A DNA stretch of 14,532 nt, taken from JBBDRV01 sp040905285 (GTDB lineage: Bacteria > Bacteroidota > Rhodothermia > Balneolales > Balneolaceae). A program made the position numbers and the translations under genes. Under the pieces are notes generated by a model. The model made no database searches and was not told where the DNA came from. It saw only the letters and a list, made by a program, of their open reading frames with translations. How positions within the stretch are numbered: the stretch's first letter is position 1; the number at the start of each line of letters is the position of its first letter. Shown in pieces: positions 1 through 6,861 of the stretch. Location of the stretch: positions 1-14,532 of the forward strand of contig JBBDRV010000246.1 of the NCBI GenBank assembly GCA_040905285.1, read 5' to 3'.

Positions 1-1233
1 GTGCTCCAGATACTGCTTTGCCACATTAAGGTTCTCCTTAACAAACTTCCCCGCCGCTTTTACAGGCTGACTGCGTGTGGAATCAAAAAGATCCGACCAA
101 GGATGTTTCTTTCCCGCAATCAGATCAGAAATCAGCATGCCGGCCATGGTTCCGTATACCAGGCCGTCTGTTGAATAGCCAGTGGCTATGTATTCCTCGG
201 ACCCTTTTTTATCTCTGCCAATATAGGGCAGATGGTCCGCCGGGCGATAATGCTGGCCACCCCACCGATGAATAACTTCAGGGACGTCAAAATAACGATA
301 GGCGAATTCCACCAGCTGTTTGATATGGCTGATATTGCTTTCCGCCTGGCCTACTTTGTGGGGTTTCCCCACAACGATAAGAAATTCCTCCCCGTTTTGT
401 CTGTACGTGCGAGTTGAAATTTTACTGTCGCTGTCGAAATATCCCCAGAAAATACCTTCCGGATGAGTGTTCTTTTCCAGTTTGCATGCTATGCCATATT
501 CCCGGTAGGGACCGAGCAGTGTTTGAATAAATTTAATGCCCTTCGGGGTATGGGTGGCATGCAGAACATGGTGTGCCTTGACATCCGCGCGCGCAGTTGC
601 AACCCTGAAGCGGCCGTTTTCTTTATGCACACCGGTGACAGGGGAATTTTCATAGATCCGGCAACGTCCGGAGGATAATTTTTGAGCTAAACCCTGAACA
701 TACTGCATTGGATTTATTTGCGCCTGGCCGGTCAGCTTGACAGCGCTGGTTACGGGAAATGGAATTTCAGCTTCACCGGCTCTTGCAACAGGCATATTCA
801 GTTCCTGGCCGGCAGTCAGTTCCTCTTCAATTTTGCTGTCCTTTTTACCGAATGCAGAATAGAGAAACCAGGATTGCCGTTTGAATGAGGCGTCAATATT
901 GTAATGCAGCACATTTTGTTCTATTCTTTCCATGGCCGCCCGTCGTGCTTCCACAACCATCCGGACTGCAGCTGTATCATAGGCCGACCGAAGCGAGCCA
1001 AGATGGCTTTCAACGGTGCTGTAAAGGTTGCCTGTGCTGTGGCTGGTTGTGCCCCCGCCAACTTTTCCAGCTTCTATTACAGCAACTGTCATATCCTTTT
1101 CCGATAATTCCCGGGCAAGAGACATTCCGGTTATTCCACCGCCGATGACAGCGGTATCAACCGTGATATCCGTGTCTAACACAGGAAAACTTGTTGTTCC
1201 GGAGCAAGCAGTCCAGATTGATTTTGTAAACAT
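1..1233 (-). CDS. FAD-dependent oxidoreductase (DAO family), probably Rieske-fused, C-terminus cut by window edge
   Basis: The minus frame is open from an ATG at 1233 to the window edge (411 codons, no stop), so the C-terminus is missing. Residues 26-36 form the beta strand and GGGITG dinucleotide-binding loop of a Rossmann fold, with an acidic residue (E54) at the end of the second strand, as in the DAO (glycine/D-amino-acid oxidase) family. Near residues 340-375 the motif HLPYIGR followed by ATGYSTDGLVYG is the usual second FAD-contact region. The visible end (about residues 395-411, with KEN-LNVAKQ spacing) resembles the linker that in YhfW-like proteins leads into a C-terminal Rieske 2Fe-2S domain, so I infer a Rieske domain outside the window. 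Substrate is unknown. No signal peptide is seen, so it is probably cytoplasmic. It lies 67 bp behind the DksA-like gene and could be co-transcribed with it. The Shine-Dalgarno (AAAAAGGG) is weak. Confidence 0.85.
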   Translation of the reverse strand, partial: MFTKSIWTACSGTTSFPVLDTDITVDTAVIGGGITGMSLARELSEKDMTVAVIEAGKVGGGTTSHSTGNLYSTVESHLGSLRSAYDTAAVRMVVEARRAAMERIEQNVLHYNIDASFKRQSWFLYSAFGKKDSKIEEELTAGQELNMPVARAGEAEIPFPVTSAVKLTGQAQINPMQYVQGLAQKLSSGRCRIYENSPVTGVHKENGRFRVATARADVKAHHVLHATHTPKGIKFIQTLLGPYREYGIACKLEKNTHPEGIFWGYFDSDSKISTRTYRQNGEEFLIVVGKPHKVGQAESNISHIKQLVEFAYRYFDVPEVIHRWGGQHYRPADHLPYIGRDKKGSEEYIATGYSTDGLVYGTMAGMLISDLIAGKKHPWSDLFDSTRSQPVKAAGKFVKENLNVAKQYLEH

Positions 1234-1300
1234 GGCAGGCCCTTTTTTAGTCTGTTCCTGTGGAACACCAATGGAAATGACGGATTTGAGGCTCCTCTGA

Positions 1301-1723
1301 TTATTTTAAAGGCCCCGGATTCGGGTCATCATATTTTTCCTTGGCACCTACACTGTAACGTGTATATGGAATAGCTTCGAGTCTCTCTTTCTGAATTTTT
1401 TTCCCGGTATCTTCACAGACTCCATAGGTTCCGTTGGCGATACGATCCAGCGCTGCATTAATTTTCTCAATTTTAGCCAGATTACGCTCAATCAGTACAT
1501 AATCCGTCTCTTTACTTTCTTCATTCGTACCCAGATCCCCGGGATGGTGATCCTGGGACGAGGAGACATCATCTTCATTTTTATCCATATCGCCGATCGC
1601 CTCCCTAAGCTCTCTGATTTCATCGTCGGTCTCTTTCTGTTCTTTGAGGAGCAGATCTTTAAAATAATCCAGTTCCTCATTGCTGTAGGGCGTATTTCTG
1701 ACTGTTGCGTTTCGGTCAGGCAT
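1301..1723 (-). CDS. DksA/TraR (YteA-like) family protein with degenerate zinc finger
   Basis: This 140-residue protein has a long charged helical N-terminal half (residues 14-50, and a second helix 74-97) and then the DksA/TraR signature around NGTYGVCEDTGKKI (97-110) and ERLEAIPYTRY (113-123). DksA-family proteins bind the RNA polymerase secondary channel through a coiled coil with acidic tip residues. Acidic clusters here at 48-53 (NEDD) could be the tip, which is inference. A classical DksA zinc finger has four cysteines; this protein has only C103, so it probably folds without zinc, as in Bacillus YteA-type members. Start is the ATG at 1723, preceded by an A-rich stretch but no strong Shine-Dalgarno. 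The downstream FAD oxidoreductase starts 67 bp later on the same strand. Likely a stress-response transcription factor acting on RNA polymerase. Confidence 0.85.
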   Translation of the reverse strand: MPDRNATVRNTPYSNEELDYFKDLLLKEQKETDDEIRELREAIGDMDKNEDDVSSSQDHHPGDLGTNEESKETDYVLIERNLAKIEKINAALDRIANGTYGVCEDTGKKIQKERLEAIPYTRYSVGAKEKYDDPNPGPLK

Positions 1724-1756
1724 AATTCTTTATGATTTCTGTTAAAGCTGACTGTT

Positions 1757-1776
1757 GGTTGTTTTTTTCAACAACC
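1757..1776 (-). repeat. Short hairpin upstream of the DksA-like gene
   Basis: GGTTGTT at 1757-1763 pairs perfectly with AACAACC at 1770-1776 around a six-base loop. On the minus strand it lies 34-53 nt before the DksA-like start codon, so it may sit in the 5' leader. No run of T follows on either strand, so it is not a canonical terminator. Role unknown. Confidence 0.45.
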
Positions 1777-1799
1777 GTTCTCTTCAATTAGTTTCTCTG

Positions 1800-2005
1800 C
1801 CCCGGAGCCCCGGAGCAGTCCGAGTGCTCGCCCCAAATTATCCATCCAGAAGATCAAGTGTCCCATTCAATGAATGAAAAGGGGTGGGGCTATCTAATCC
1901 AAGTGGATTTGAGGTGCTACCATACAACACATACGGTGGACGGTCAGGGAATCTGCCGGCCGGCATCCAGTGACTGCATGGATCGGATTTCCGGTCAACG
2001 GTGAG
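1800..2005. other. Gene-free region with tandem 8-mer and three short dyads
   Basis: I see no coding frame here on either strand. The stretch holds a perfect tandem duplication of CCCCGGAG (1800-1815) and three short symmetric sequences: CATTCAATGAATG (1864-1876), AATCCA-AG-TGGATT (1896-1909) and the 12-base palindrome TGCCGGCCGGCA (1954-1965). These are upstream of the DksA-like gene and downstream of the Rho_N-like gene. They could be operators for the DksA-like promoter, but no regulator can be named. Confidence 0.35.
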
Positions 2006-2245
2006 TCAATGATTTCTCAGTGCATCAATCAATTCATCCTTGTTCATTTTCGAATGGTTTTCAATGCCTACTTCCCGCGCTTTGTTGTAGAGCTCTTTTT
2101 TACTCCAGGTTTCGTACTTCCGGTTTTTCCCTCCTTTTTCCGATGCTTTCTTCCCGGAGTTGGCAATCCGGGCCGCTTTTTCCTTGCTCATTCCCTGGTC
2201 CCTCAGGGCTTCGTACTGTTCTTCATCTTTTATTTGTTCAGGCAT
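2006..2245 (-). CDS. Small Rho_N/SAP-like domain protein
   Basis: A 79-residue highly charged protein. The N-terminal half (MPEQIKDEEQYEALRDQGMS and on) contains an EKAARIAN helix and a Gly/Lys-rich stretch. The C-terminal half, from YETWSKKELYNKAREVGI to MNKDELIDALR, matches the helix-extended-helix Rho termination factor N-terminal (Rho_N) or SAP-like fold that binds nucleic acid. Stand-alone small proteins of this form are common in Bacteroidota and relatives and lack an assigned function. I chose the ATG at 2245, which has a GGTGGA Shine-Dalgarno five bases upstream and gives the usual MPEQ start. A GTG three codons upstream (2254) is the alternative. It is monocistronic, with more than 280 bp to the next gene on each side. 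No membrane segment is seen, so it is probably cytoplasmic and nucleoid- or RNA-associated. Confidence 0.8.
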   Translation of the reverse strand: MPEQIKDEEQYEALRDQGMSKEKAARIANSGKKASEKGGKNRKYETWSKKELYNKAREVGIENHSKMNKDELIDALRNH

Positions 2246-2578
2246 AAATTCCACCGATCTCTTTTGATTAATTCCTGATTGCCTATTGTCACAAGTGAAT
2301 TTCTATCACATTCGACTTACAAGCAGCCCGGAACCGTTTACAAATTGTCAGGCAAATGAATCCCGGGAAAAAGTAAATTCCCGCAATCACTGCCTGCCCC
2401 GGTTAGTTGGTTAACGAGGCGGAACCGTTCATCGTTTCTGAGAAATGAGCCCTCTCATATATTTTCCGTTTCTTTCCGATTTTCTTAACAATTTGAAGTG
2501 AAAAAATGCCGGACAATTCCTGCATGTGGCCATTTGAAGGAGTCCACACCGGCCGGAGCAACGGCCATATCTACAGGG
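2246..2578. other. Intergenic stretch with a spaced direct repeat
   Basis: No convincing gene is present in these 333 bases. CGGAACCGTT occurs twice in the same orientation (2329-2338 and 2420-2429, 91 bp apart), and CGGGAA (2364-2369) pairs with TTCCCG (2378-2383) around an eight-base loop. The minus-strand promoter of the Rho_N-like gene should lie in the left part, but I could not identify convincing promoter boxes. The terminator of the anti-sigma operon lies at 2501-2524. Confidence 0.4.
2501..2524 (-). terminator. Rho-independent terminator of the sigma/anti-sigma operon
   Basis: Read on the minus strand, TGCAGGA (2524-2518), loop ATTG, and TCCGGCA (2513-2507) form a seven-pair stem with one mismatch, followed at once by six T (2506-2501). 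It sits 54 bp beyond the stop codon of the barrel/anti-sigma gene, in the right orientation to end that operon. Confidence 0.75.
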
Positions 2579-3841
2579 TTAAAATCTATAGTTAAAGGAG
2601 ACAAAGCTGCCCATGGAGTATAGTTTGACATTCCCCCAGCCCACCCCTTTCAGCGGGATTTTCACAAACGGCTCAGCACGCAGGCTCCAGTTTGAATGGA
2701 CATCCAGCTCATAACCAATGGAAAAGCCTGCATTACTCATCCAGTGAGCGGTTCTTGTTTTGCCACTCCAGCCCTGTTCCATTCCCGCGCTGTAGCTGTC
2801 GTAACTGAATTGGTAATCTTCGTTCAGCATGATATAAGAGGATAATCCCGCAGTGGTAAAGAACCTTGACCGGGAAAGGTTCAAGAAATTGAATTTCAGC
2901 GTTACCGGGATGTCCAGCAGGAGACACTCACCGACTGTCCTGTCAGGCATCGTTCCGCCGGCCCAATAGGAGGATGGCTGATGGTCTCCACGATGGGCAA
3001 CGTAGCGCACTTTTGAATGAATCACGCCGGCGGCGACGGAAAGGGCGGGAGTCAGATTATATTCAGCTGTCAGTCCTATTTTAAAACCGGGATCATAAAA
3101 ATTTGAAATAGATCCGACGGTACTCAGGTCCGGTGACATAATAAGTCCCGCCGATATACGCGGGTATGCCTCTTTTCCAAGGTCGGGGCCGGCTCTGTCC
3201 GCAGGTGTTTGTTCCTCCCGGATTGCGGAAGCAGAAACCGTCAGCATCTTCATATCAGGAAAGTCTCCCCTGACTTGTGAAACAGCAGGTATGGATACTT
3301 CCCCACGATGAGTCTCCCCGGTGTCAGTCAGGTTGTCATCACTGCTGTAAAAGTCGACTGTATTTCCCTTATCCGGATCTTCCCCGGTTTCATCCGGTCC
3401 GGCCGTAACCGGGGAAGATGCCCTGTTGGCGGAAGATGTGCCAGGGACAGTTGAATCTGTTCCATCGGACAAGCCGGAAGGCTCGTCTGTTCCGGGTGGG
3501 CCAATCGCCTCATCCGCATCCGGTTGGTTCCGGTCGGCCAGCAACTCTTCTCCATCCGGAATTTGTTCTGCCGCAGGAGGAAGACGGTCACTTAACTGCC
3601 GGTCGATCTGATTGATCCTGGTATAACTGTCGAAAGTAAAGTAGCTTAACAGAGAAATAATCAGTATTGATGCGGCGGCCAGCAGAGCCGTTCTTTTCCG
3701 GTAGGTTCGTTCGATATCCCGGGCATCCAGCTTTTTTTCAATTTCCAGCCAGTCTTCTTCACGATAGGGAATGTCATATTCCCCGGCTTTCTTTTTCAGC
3801 AGCTGTTCAAGTGAATCATTATTGTTGTTTTTGTTATCCAT
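2579..3841 (-). CDS. Probable dual-membrane anti-sigma factor with C-terminal outer-membrane beta-barrel
   Basis: A 420-residue protein with three parts. Residues 1-50 are charged and cytoplasmic (EYDIPYREEDWLEIEKKLD resembles the short N-terminal sigma-binding segment of Bacteroidota anti-sigma/PorT-like proteins). Residues 51-69 are one strongly hydrophobic helix without a cleavage site. Residues 71-225 are a Pro/Asp/Glu/Ser/Gly-rich, low-complexity linker. Residues 226-420 alternate polar and hydrophobic in barrel-like strands and end in the aromatic beta-signal FNYRF. Such an arrangement would span both membranes, as reported for the Dma anti-sigma factors of Bacteroides thetaiotaomicron; that parallel is from knowledge of the family, and function here is inference. 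The gene begins 14 bp after the ECF sigma gene, so the two are translated from one message. It would hold the sigma factor at the inner membrane and sense the outer membrane. An alternative is an ordinary PorT-like barrel with an N-terminal anchor. Confidence 0.75.
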   Translation of the reverse strand: MDNKNNNNDSLEQLLKKKAGEYDIPYREEDWLEIEKKLDARDIERTYRKRTALLAAASILIISLLSYFTFDSYTRINQIDRQLSDRLPPAAEQIPDGEELLADRNQPDADEAIGPPGTDEPSGLSDGTDSTVPGTSSANRASSPVTAGPDETGEDPDKGNTVDFYSSDDNLTDTGETHRGEVSIPAVSQVRGDFPDMKMLTVSASAIREEQTPADRAGPDLGKEAYPRISAGLIMSPDLSTVGSISNFYDPGFKIGLTAEYNLTPALSVAAGVIHSKVRYVAHRGDHQPSSYWAGGTMPDRTVGECLLLDIPVTLKFNFLNLSRSRFFTTAGLSSYIMLNEDYQFSYDSYSAGMEQGWSGKTRTAHWMSNAGFSIGYELDVHSNWSLRAEPFVKIPLKGVGWGNVKLYSMGSFVSFNYRF

Positions 3842-3855
3842 ACCCTGTGCCTACT

Positions 3856-4386
3856 CTATGTATATAGATTTTTAGTCAACATCGAACGCAGAGCTTTCTT
3901 GGCCCTGGCCAGATTGGATTTTGAAGTACCTGCAGAGATTCCGAGCATGTCAGCAATCTCCCTGTGCCGAAAACCCTCTATCACATACAGGTTAAAGACT
4001 GTTCTGTAGGCCGGCGACAACCGCTGAACCATATCAATAATCTCCTGGTAGGAAATTCCGCTCAGGACTGTTTCGTCTTTGCTCAACCCGGTCCCGTTCA
4101 GATGTAACTCTTCCCATACCGGCTCTTTATTATTTTTATGAAACTGGTTAATGGCTGTATTGACAATAATCTGGCGTAACCACGGTTTGAAAGGCCGGTC
4201 GGTATCGTACTTCCGGATGTTTTCAAATACTTTCAGGAAAGCATCATTTAATATTTCTGCCGCTTGTTCTCTGGAATCGGCATATCGCAGCGTAATGCTC
4301 ATGCCGTAGGCATAAAACATTTTGTAAAGTTCCTTCTGGCTTTCACGGCGGCGCTTCCGACACCCTTTTATTGTTTGGTTAAGCAA
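3856..4386 (-). CDS. ECF-type RNA polymerase sigma factor (TTG start)
   Basis: This 176-residue protein has sigma-70 region 2 at about residues 17-85, with the -10-recognition part around AAEILNDAFLKVFENIRKYD and FKPWLRQIIVNTAINQFH. Region 4 is at 113-170, with the helix-turn-helix GFRHREIADMLGISAGTSKSNLARAKKAL for -35 binding. There is no extended C-terminal domain, which fits a standard ECF factor. The start appears to be TTG at 4386: an in-frame stop lies only five codons upstream, and the next ATG (residue 23) would remove the first region 2 helix and the conserved IKGC-QKELY segment. The next gene, 14 bp downstream, is the probable membrane-bound anti-sigma factor. The operon is likely self-regulated, and a promoter candidate lies about 60 bp upstream. 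Confidence 0.92.
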   Translation of the reverse strand: MLNQTIKGCRKRRRESQKELYKMFYAYGMSITLRYADSREQAAEILNDAFLKVFENIRKYDTDRPFKPWLRQIIVNTAINQFHKNNKEPVWEELHLNGTGLSKDETVLSGISYQEIIDMVQRLSPAYRTVFNLYVIEGFRHREIADMLGISAGTSKSNLARAKKALRSMLTKNLYT

Positions 4387-4446
4387 CGTTTTGTGTTTTC
4401 AGGGAACCATTGATGGTGTGATCAAGAGGGATATACCTTCTATCTA

Positions 4447-4454
4447 CAAATGTA
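4447..4454 (-). promoter_or_regulatory. Candidate -7 promoter element for the sigma operon
   Basis: On the minus strand TACATTTG matches the Bacteroidota -7 consensus TANNTTTG and lies about 60 bp before the sigma start codon. I do not find a clear TTTG -33 box at the usual 19-21 bp upstream, so either it is weak or the operon uses its own ECF sigma factor from another site. Confidence 0.3.
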
Positions 4455-4501
4455 TACACAATTTTCAGTATAAGGGTTGCTTTTCAGTTCAGGATAAGCA
4501 G

Positions 4502-5392
4502 TTACAGACCGAATACGCGGTGAATATTGAATCCGAAACGCATATCGCCTTCCCAAAAACGATCCCTGTTGCCGGCCATAATATATTGCTCGTTATGCCA
4601 CTGTGAACTGGTGAAAAATATCTGGAAAACATGTCCTCCGGTATCAATATTCAGAGCAATGCCCATCGCATCAGCTGTTCCCTGATTCCGGTCTCCCAGC
4701 ACCGGAAGGTACTCGGCACTCAGGGCAAAACGGCTCGTTATTTCGTACTGGGCCAATACTCCCACGCCGTACAGGTAACTTTGGCTGTTGCCGGGCGCTG
4801 AATTAAAATATGAAGCCATCGGAGCCAACTGCATACTGAGCCTGTCGAACTTTCTGGCAACCATAATCGAAACCAGATAGCTGAGCCGATCCGAAAATTC
4901 CAGCCCGGCCCCGGAGAGCGTACTTATACCCATAGAGACTTTTGTTGCCAGGTCAATGGGTGGATGCCCCCTCTCGGTCTGCCGGAGAAAGTTAGCTTTT
5001 CCCCTGATATCCACCACTTTATTAAACGTCATCCGACCGAGGCCCAGGGATAACCGGTCATTCAGACCATATTCCAGTCCAAGGCGGGTATTGGCTCCGT
5101 CATCCAAACCGAAAAAACGGTTTATTCCTCCGTCGACAGGTCCAAATGCATGAGCTATGGAGGTTGTTAAATTTCTTTCGGCTATATTTTGCACGGTACT
5201 GATGCCGATGTTGGTGGGTGCCCAGAACAGATCGTTCACCAGAGCGTCTGTTTCAACCCGTTCCCTTGGTAATTGTGCCTCTGCCGTTCCCGGAAAAAAA
5301 ACAGAGCAAAAAGTAAAGCAGATAACAAGACCTGTAACCACAAGACCTCTGACCAATGGAGATCGGTTGCCTATCACTTGTCGTTTTATCAT
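4502..5392 (-). CDS. DUF5777 family outer-membrane beta-barrel protein
   Basis: A 296-residue exported protein. Residues 1-39 form a signal peptide (basic start MIKR, hydrophobic core about 15-33, cleavage after AEA). The mature chain has alternating amphipathic strands and family-type segments such as RLGLEYGLNDRLSLGLGR (about 103-120), followed by a K-rich strand and a PIDLATKVSMG strand, which I recognise as DUF5777. Members are thought to be outer-membrane barrels; no ligand is established. It is the last gene of a three-gene run cupredoxin, YceI, DUF5777, with 79 bp between YceI and this gene, suggesting one transcript. The pairing with YceI and electron-carrier proteins suggests a role in envelope redox or quinone/heme-related transport, which is inference. 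The sigma gene follows after 115 bp and could be a separate unit. Confidence 0.8.
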   Translation of the reverse strand: MIKRQVIGNRSPLVRGLVVTGLVICFTFCSVFFPGTAEAQLPRERVETDALVNDLFWAPTNIGISTVQNIAERNLTTSIAHAFGPVDGGINRFFGLDDGANTRLGLEYGLNDRLSLGLGRMTFNKVVDIRGKANFLRQTERGHPPIDLATKVSMGISTLSGAGLEFSDRLSYLVSIMVARKFDRLSMQLAPMASYFNSAPGNSQSYLYGVGVLAQYEITSRFALSAEYLPVLGDRNQGTADAMGIALNIDTGGHVFQIFFTSSQWHNEQYIMAGNRDRFWEGDMRFGFNIHRVFGL

Positions 5393-5471
5393 TGAATGTT
5401 AAATGTCATTAATATTAAATTGCAATAAGATGACAGCAAACAGGGGAGGGGATGTAAAAGCAGACGGGCGC

Positions 5472-6053
5472 CTATCTCTTTGCAGAATGAAGTCTGGCTT
5501 CAATGCGAACATCCATTTCATCCCGTACCCGGTAAAAAAGAATGCCGGGAGGTTCGATGTCGAAATCAGTGATATCCAGGATCCATTCGGCTTCAAGCAG
5601 GAGTTCATCACCTTCTTTCTGCAAGGTTCCCTCCACAACTGTTTCCCGGGTGATACCGTGGATCGTGAATTCCCCGGACGCCCTTACAGTCTGTTCCCCT
5701 GTTGAATTCTGATCAAAAGAGGTTTCGAGCTCCCCTGTGAATTCGGCAAAAGGATACTCCTCTGTGTTGAGAGTGCGATACATATCCCTGTCCCGCCTGC
5801 TGTTGCCGGTTTCAAGAGTACTGAGATCCAGATAGAAATCGACGATATTTTTCTCAAAGTCGATCATGCCGGTCAGGTGTCCCGATTCTCCGGTGAACTC
5901 ATGCAACGGGACACTTGAAGTGAATTCTGCGTGGCCTGATTCTGTAATAAACATTACATCTTCCTGCACGAGTGGAAGGTGGTAAAAAAGAAACAGGAAT
6001 AGAATAAAAAACATATTCACTATTCTCCCGGATTGAGGTGGATTCAGGTTCAT
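5472..6053 (-). CDS. YceI family periplasmic protein
   Basis: A 193-residue protein with the YceI lipocalin-like pattern: GHAEFTSSVPLHEFTG (about 40-55), DFYLDLSTLETGNSRRDRDMY (72-92), EEYPFAEFTGEL (97-108), GEFTIHGITRETVVEG (127-142) and LDITDFDIEPPGILFYRVRDEMDVRIEARL near the end. YceI proteins are eight-stranded barrels that in known cases bind polyisoprenoid or quinone-like lipids. The N-terminus has a hydrophobic stretch (residues 14-28) but no clear AXA cleavage site, so it may be secreted or membrane-anchored. An alternative start is the ATG at 6014 (residue 14), which has a GGGAGAA Shine-Dalgarno ten bases upstream; the longer form is kept because it supplies a basic residue before the hydrophobic core. 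It lies 41 bp after the cupredoxin gene, as part of the same presumed operon. Confidence 0.88.
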   Translation of the reverse strand: MNLNPPQSGRIVNMFFILFLFLFYHLPLVQEDVMFITESGHAEFTSSVPLHEFTGESGHLTGMIDFEKNIVDFYLDLSTLETGNSRRDRDMYRTLNTEEYPFAEFTGELETSFDQNSTGEQTVRASGEFTIHGITRETVVEGTLQKEGDELLLEAEWILDITDFDIEPPGILFYRVRDEMDVRIEARLHSAKR

Positions 6054-6094
6054 GTCTTGCTATTGCGCGTGATACAGATTGCACCACCCAGCTG

Positions 6095-6616
6095 TCAATA
6101 GCCACTGCTGTCACTTTCATTCCCGGTGCTGCTTTCACTGCTTTCCTCTGTAACTGTAATTGTGGCAATCATACCCATATTAAAATGAGGCCGGCAAAAA
6201 TAGTCAAAGGTCCCCGTCTCATTAAAGGTATACTCAAAGGTATCGTTGGGGTTCAAATCACCGCTGTCAAACAGGCCGTTAAATTCACCCGATGAGCCGC
6301 TTGTCACGGTATGTATTTCAGACGTTGTATTCGTCCATATAACGGTTGTGCCCACTTCAACTTCCAGATTACCCGGCATAAATGATGTTCCCTGCATCCA
6401 GACCTCATTGGCTCCCTGATCGCCATTGCCATTGCCGTTTCCGTTTCCGTTGCCATTGCCGCTTCCGTTTCCGTTGCCTCCATTGGTTCCCGAATCTGTT
6501 GAGCTGTCACCACACCCGGCCATAGCCATGCTGATCATGATAAGGAACAGGAGAGAAAAGAATAGTTTAATCGAGCTGCTGACAGTATTGTTATGAGTGG
6601 TTGATTTACAATACAT
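6095..6616 (-). CDS. Cupredoxin (plastocyanin-like) lipoprotein
   Basis: A 173-residue lipoprotein from the ATG at 6616. Residues 1-34 are a signal peptide with lipobox AMAGC (lipidated Cys35). A Gly/Asn-rich flexible linker follows (about 45-66), then a single cupredoxin domain (about 70-156). The type-1 copper ligands are all visible: His102 in SEIHTV, then Cys141, His144 and Met149 in YFCRPHFNMGM, the normal C-X2-H-X4-M spacing. It should be a soluble-domain electron carrier tethered to a membrane. A longer start (ATG at 6667) would give an unusual 34-residue polar lead and run through the TTTGAC repeats, so I prefer 6616, which has AGG ten bases upstream. The tail after the domain is Ser/Glu-rich. 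It is the first gene of a run with YceI and DUF5777, suggesting a periplasmic redox module. Confidence 0.88.
   Translation of the reverse strand: MYCKSTTHNNTVSSSIKLFFSLLFLIMISMAMAGCGDSSTDSGTNGGNGNGSGNGNGNGNGNGNGDQGANEVWMQGTSFMPGNLEVEVGTTVIWTNTTSEIHTVTSGSSGEFNGLFDSGDLNPNDTFEYTFNETGTFDYFCRPHFNMGMIATITVTEESSESSTGNESDSSGY
6423..6488. repeat. Hexanucleotide-type repeat coding a Gly-Asn linker
   Basis: About eleven imperfect six-base units (CCATTG, CCGTTT, CCGTTG variants) encode an almost pure Gly-Asn dipeptide tract in the cupredoxin lipoprotein. Changes in copy number would lengthen or shorten the tether in frame rather than switch the gene off. Confidence 0.75.
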
Positions 6617-6620
6617 GATG

Positions 6621-6654
6621 TTTGACCTATGGTTAATTTGACGGATATTTGACG
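6621..6654 (-). promoter_or_regulatory. TTTGAC direct repeats upstream of the cupredoxin operon
   Basis: ATTTGACG occurs at 6636-6643 and again at 6647-6654, 11 bp apart, which is about one helical turn. A further TTTGAC lies at 6621-6626. All are just upstream of the preferred cupredoxin start (6616). Regularly spaced copies on one face of the helix suggest a regulator-binding site; the regulator is unknown. Confidence 0.35.
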
Positions 6655-6861
6655 TCCGGCAATTCATTTAGATTCCATTCAGATCCTTTGTTTATGGAAT
6701 CAGGGGATTGCCGGAACCTATACTGCTTTCTTGCCCATACCAGATTTTACTGAAAAAGGTTGCCTGGTTTTTTCAAAGTTTTTAGCCGGAATGTTGGGCC
6801 CGGCATGATTTCTATTCCAGAGACAATTTACCGCGCGGTCGGGAGGATGGAGCAGACGTTT

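Noticed and set aside
232..1300. Several plus-strand frames of 60-90 codons
   Set aside because: They are antisense to the FAD-oxidoreductase gene, whose minus frame is open throughout and carries family motifs.
2553..2568. GGCCG/CGGCC inverted repeat near the anti-sigma stop
   Set aside because: No T run follows; the nearby hairpin at 2501-2524 is a much better terminator.
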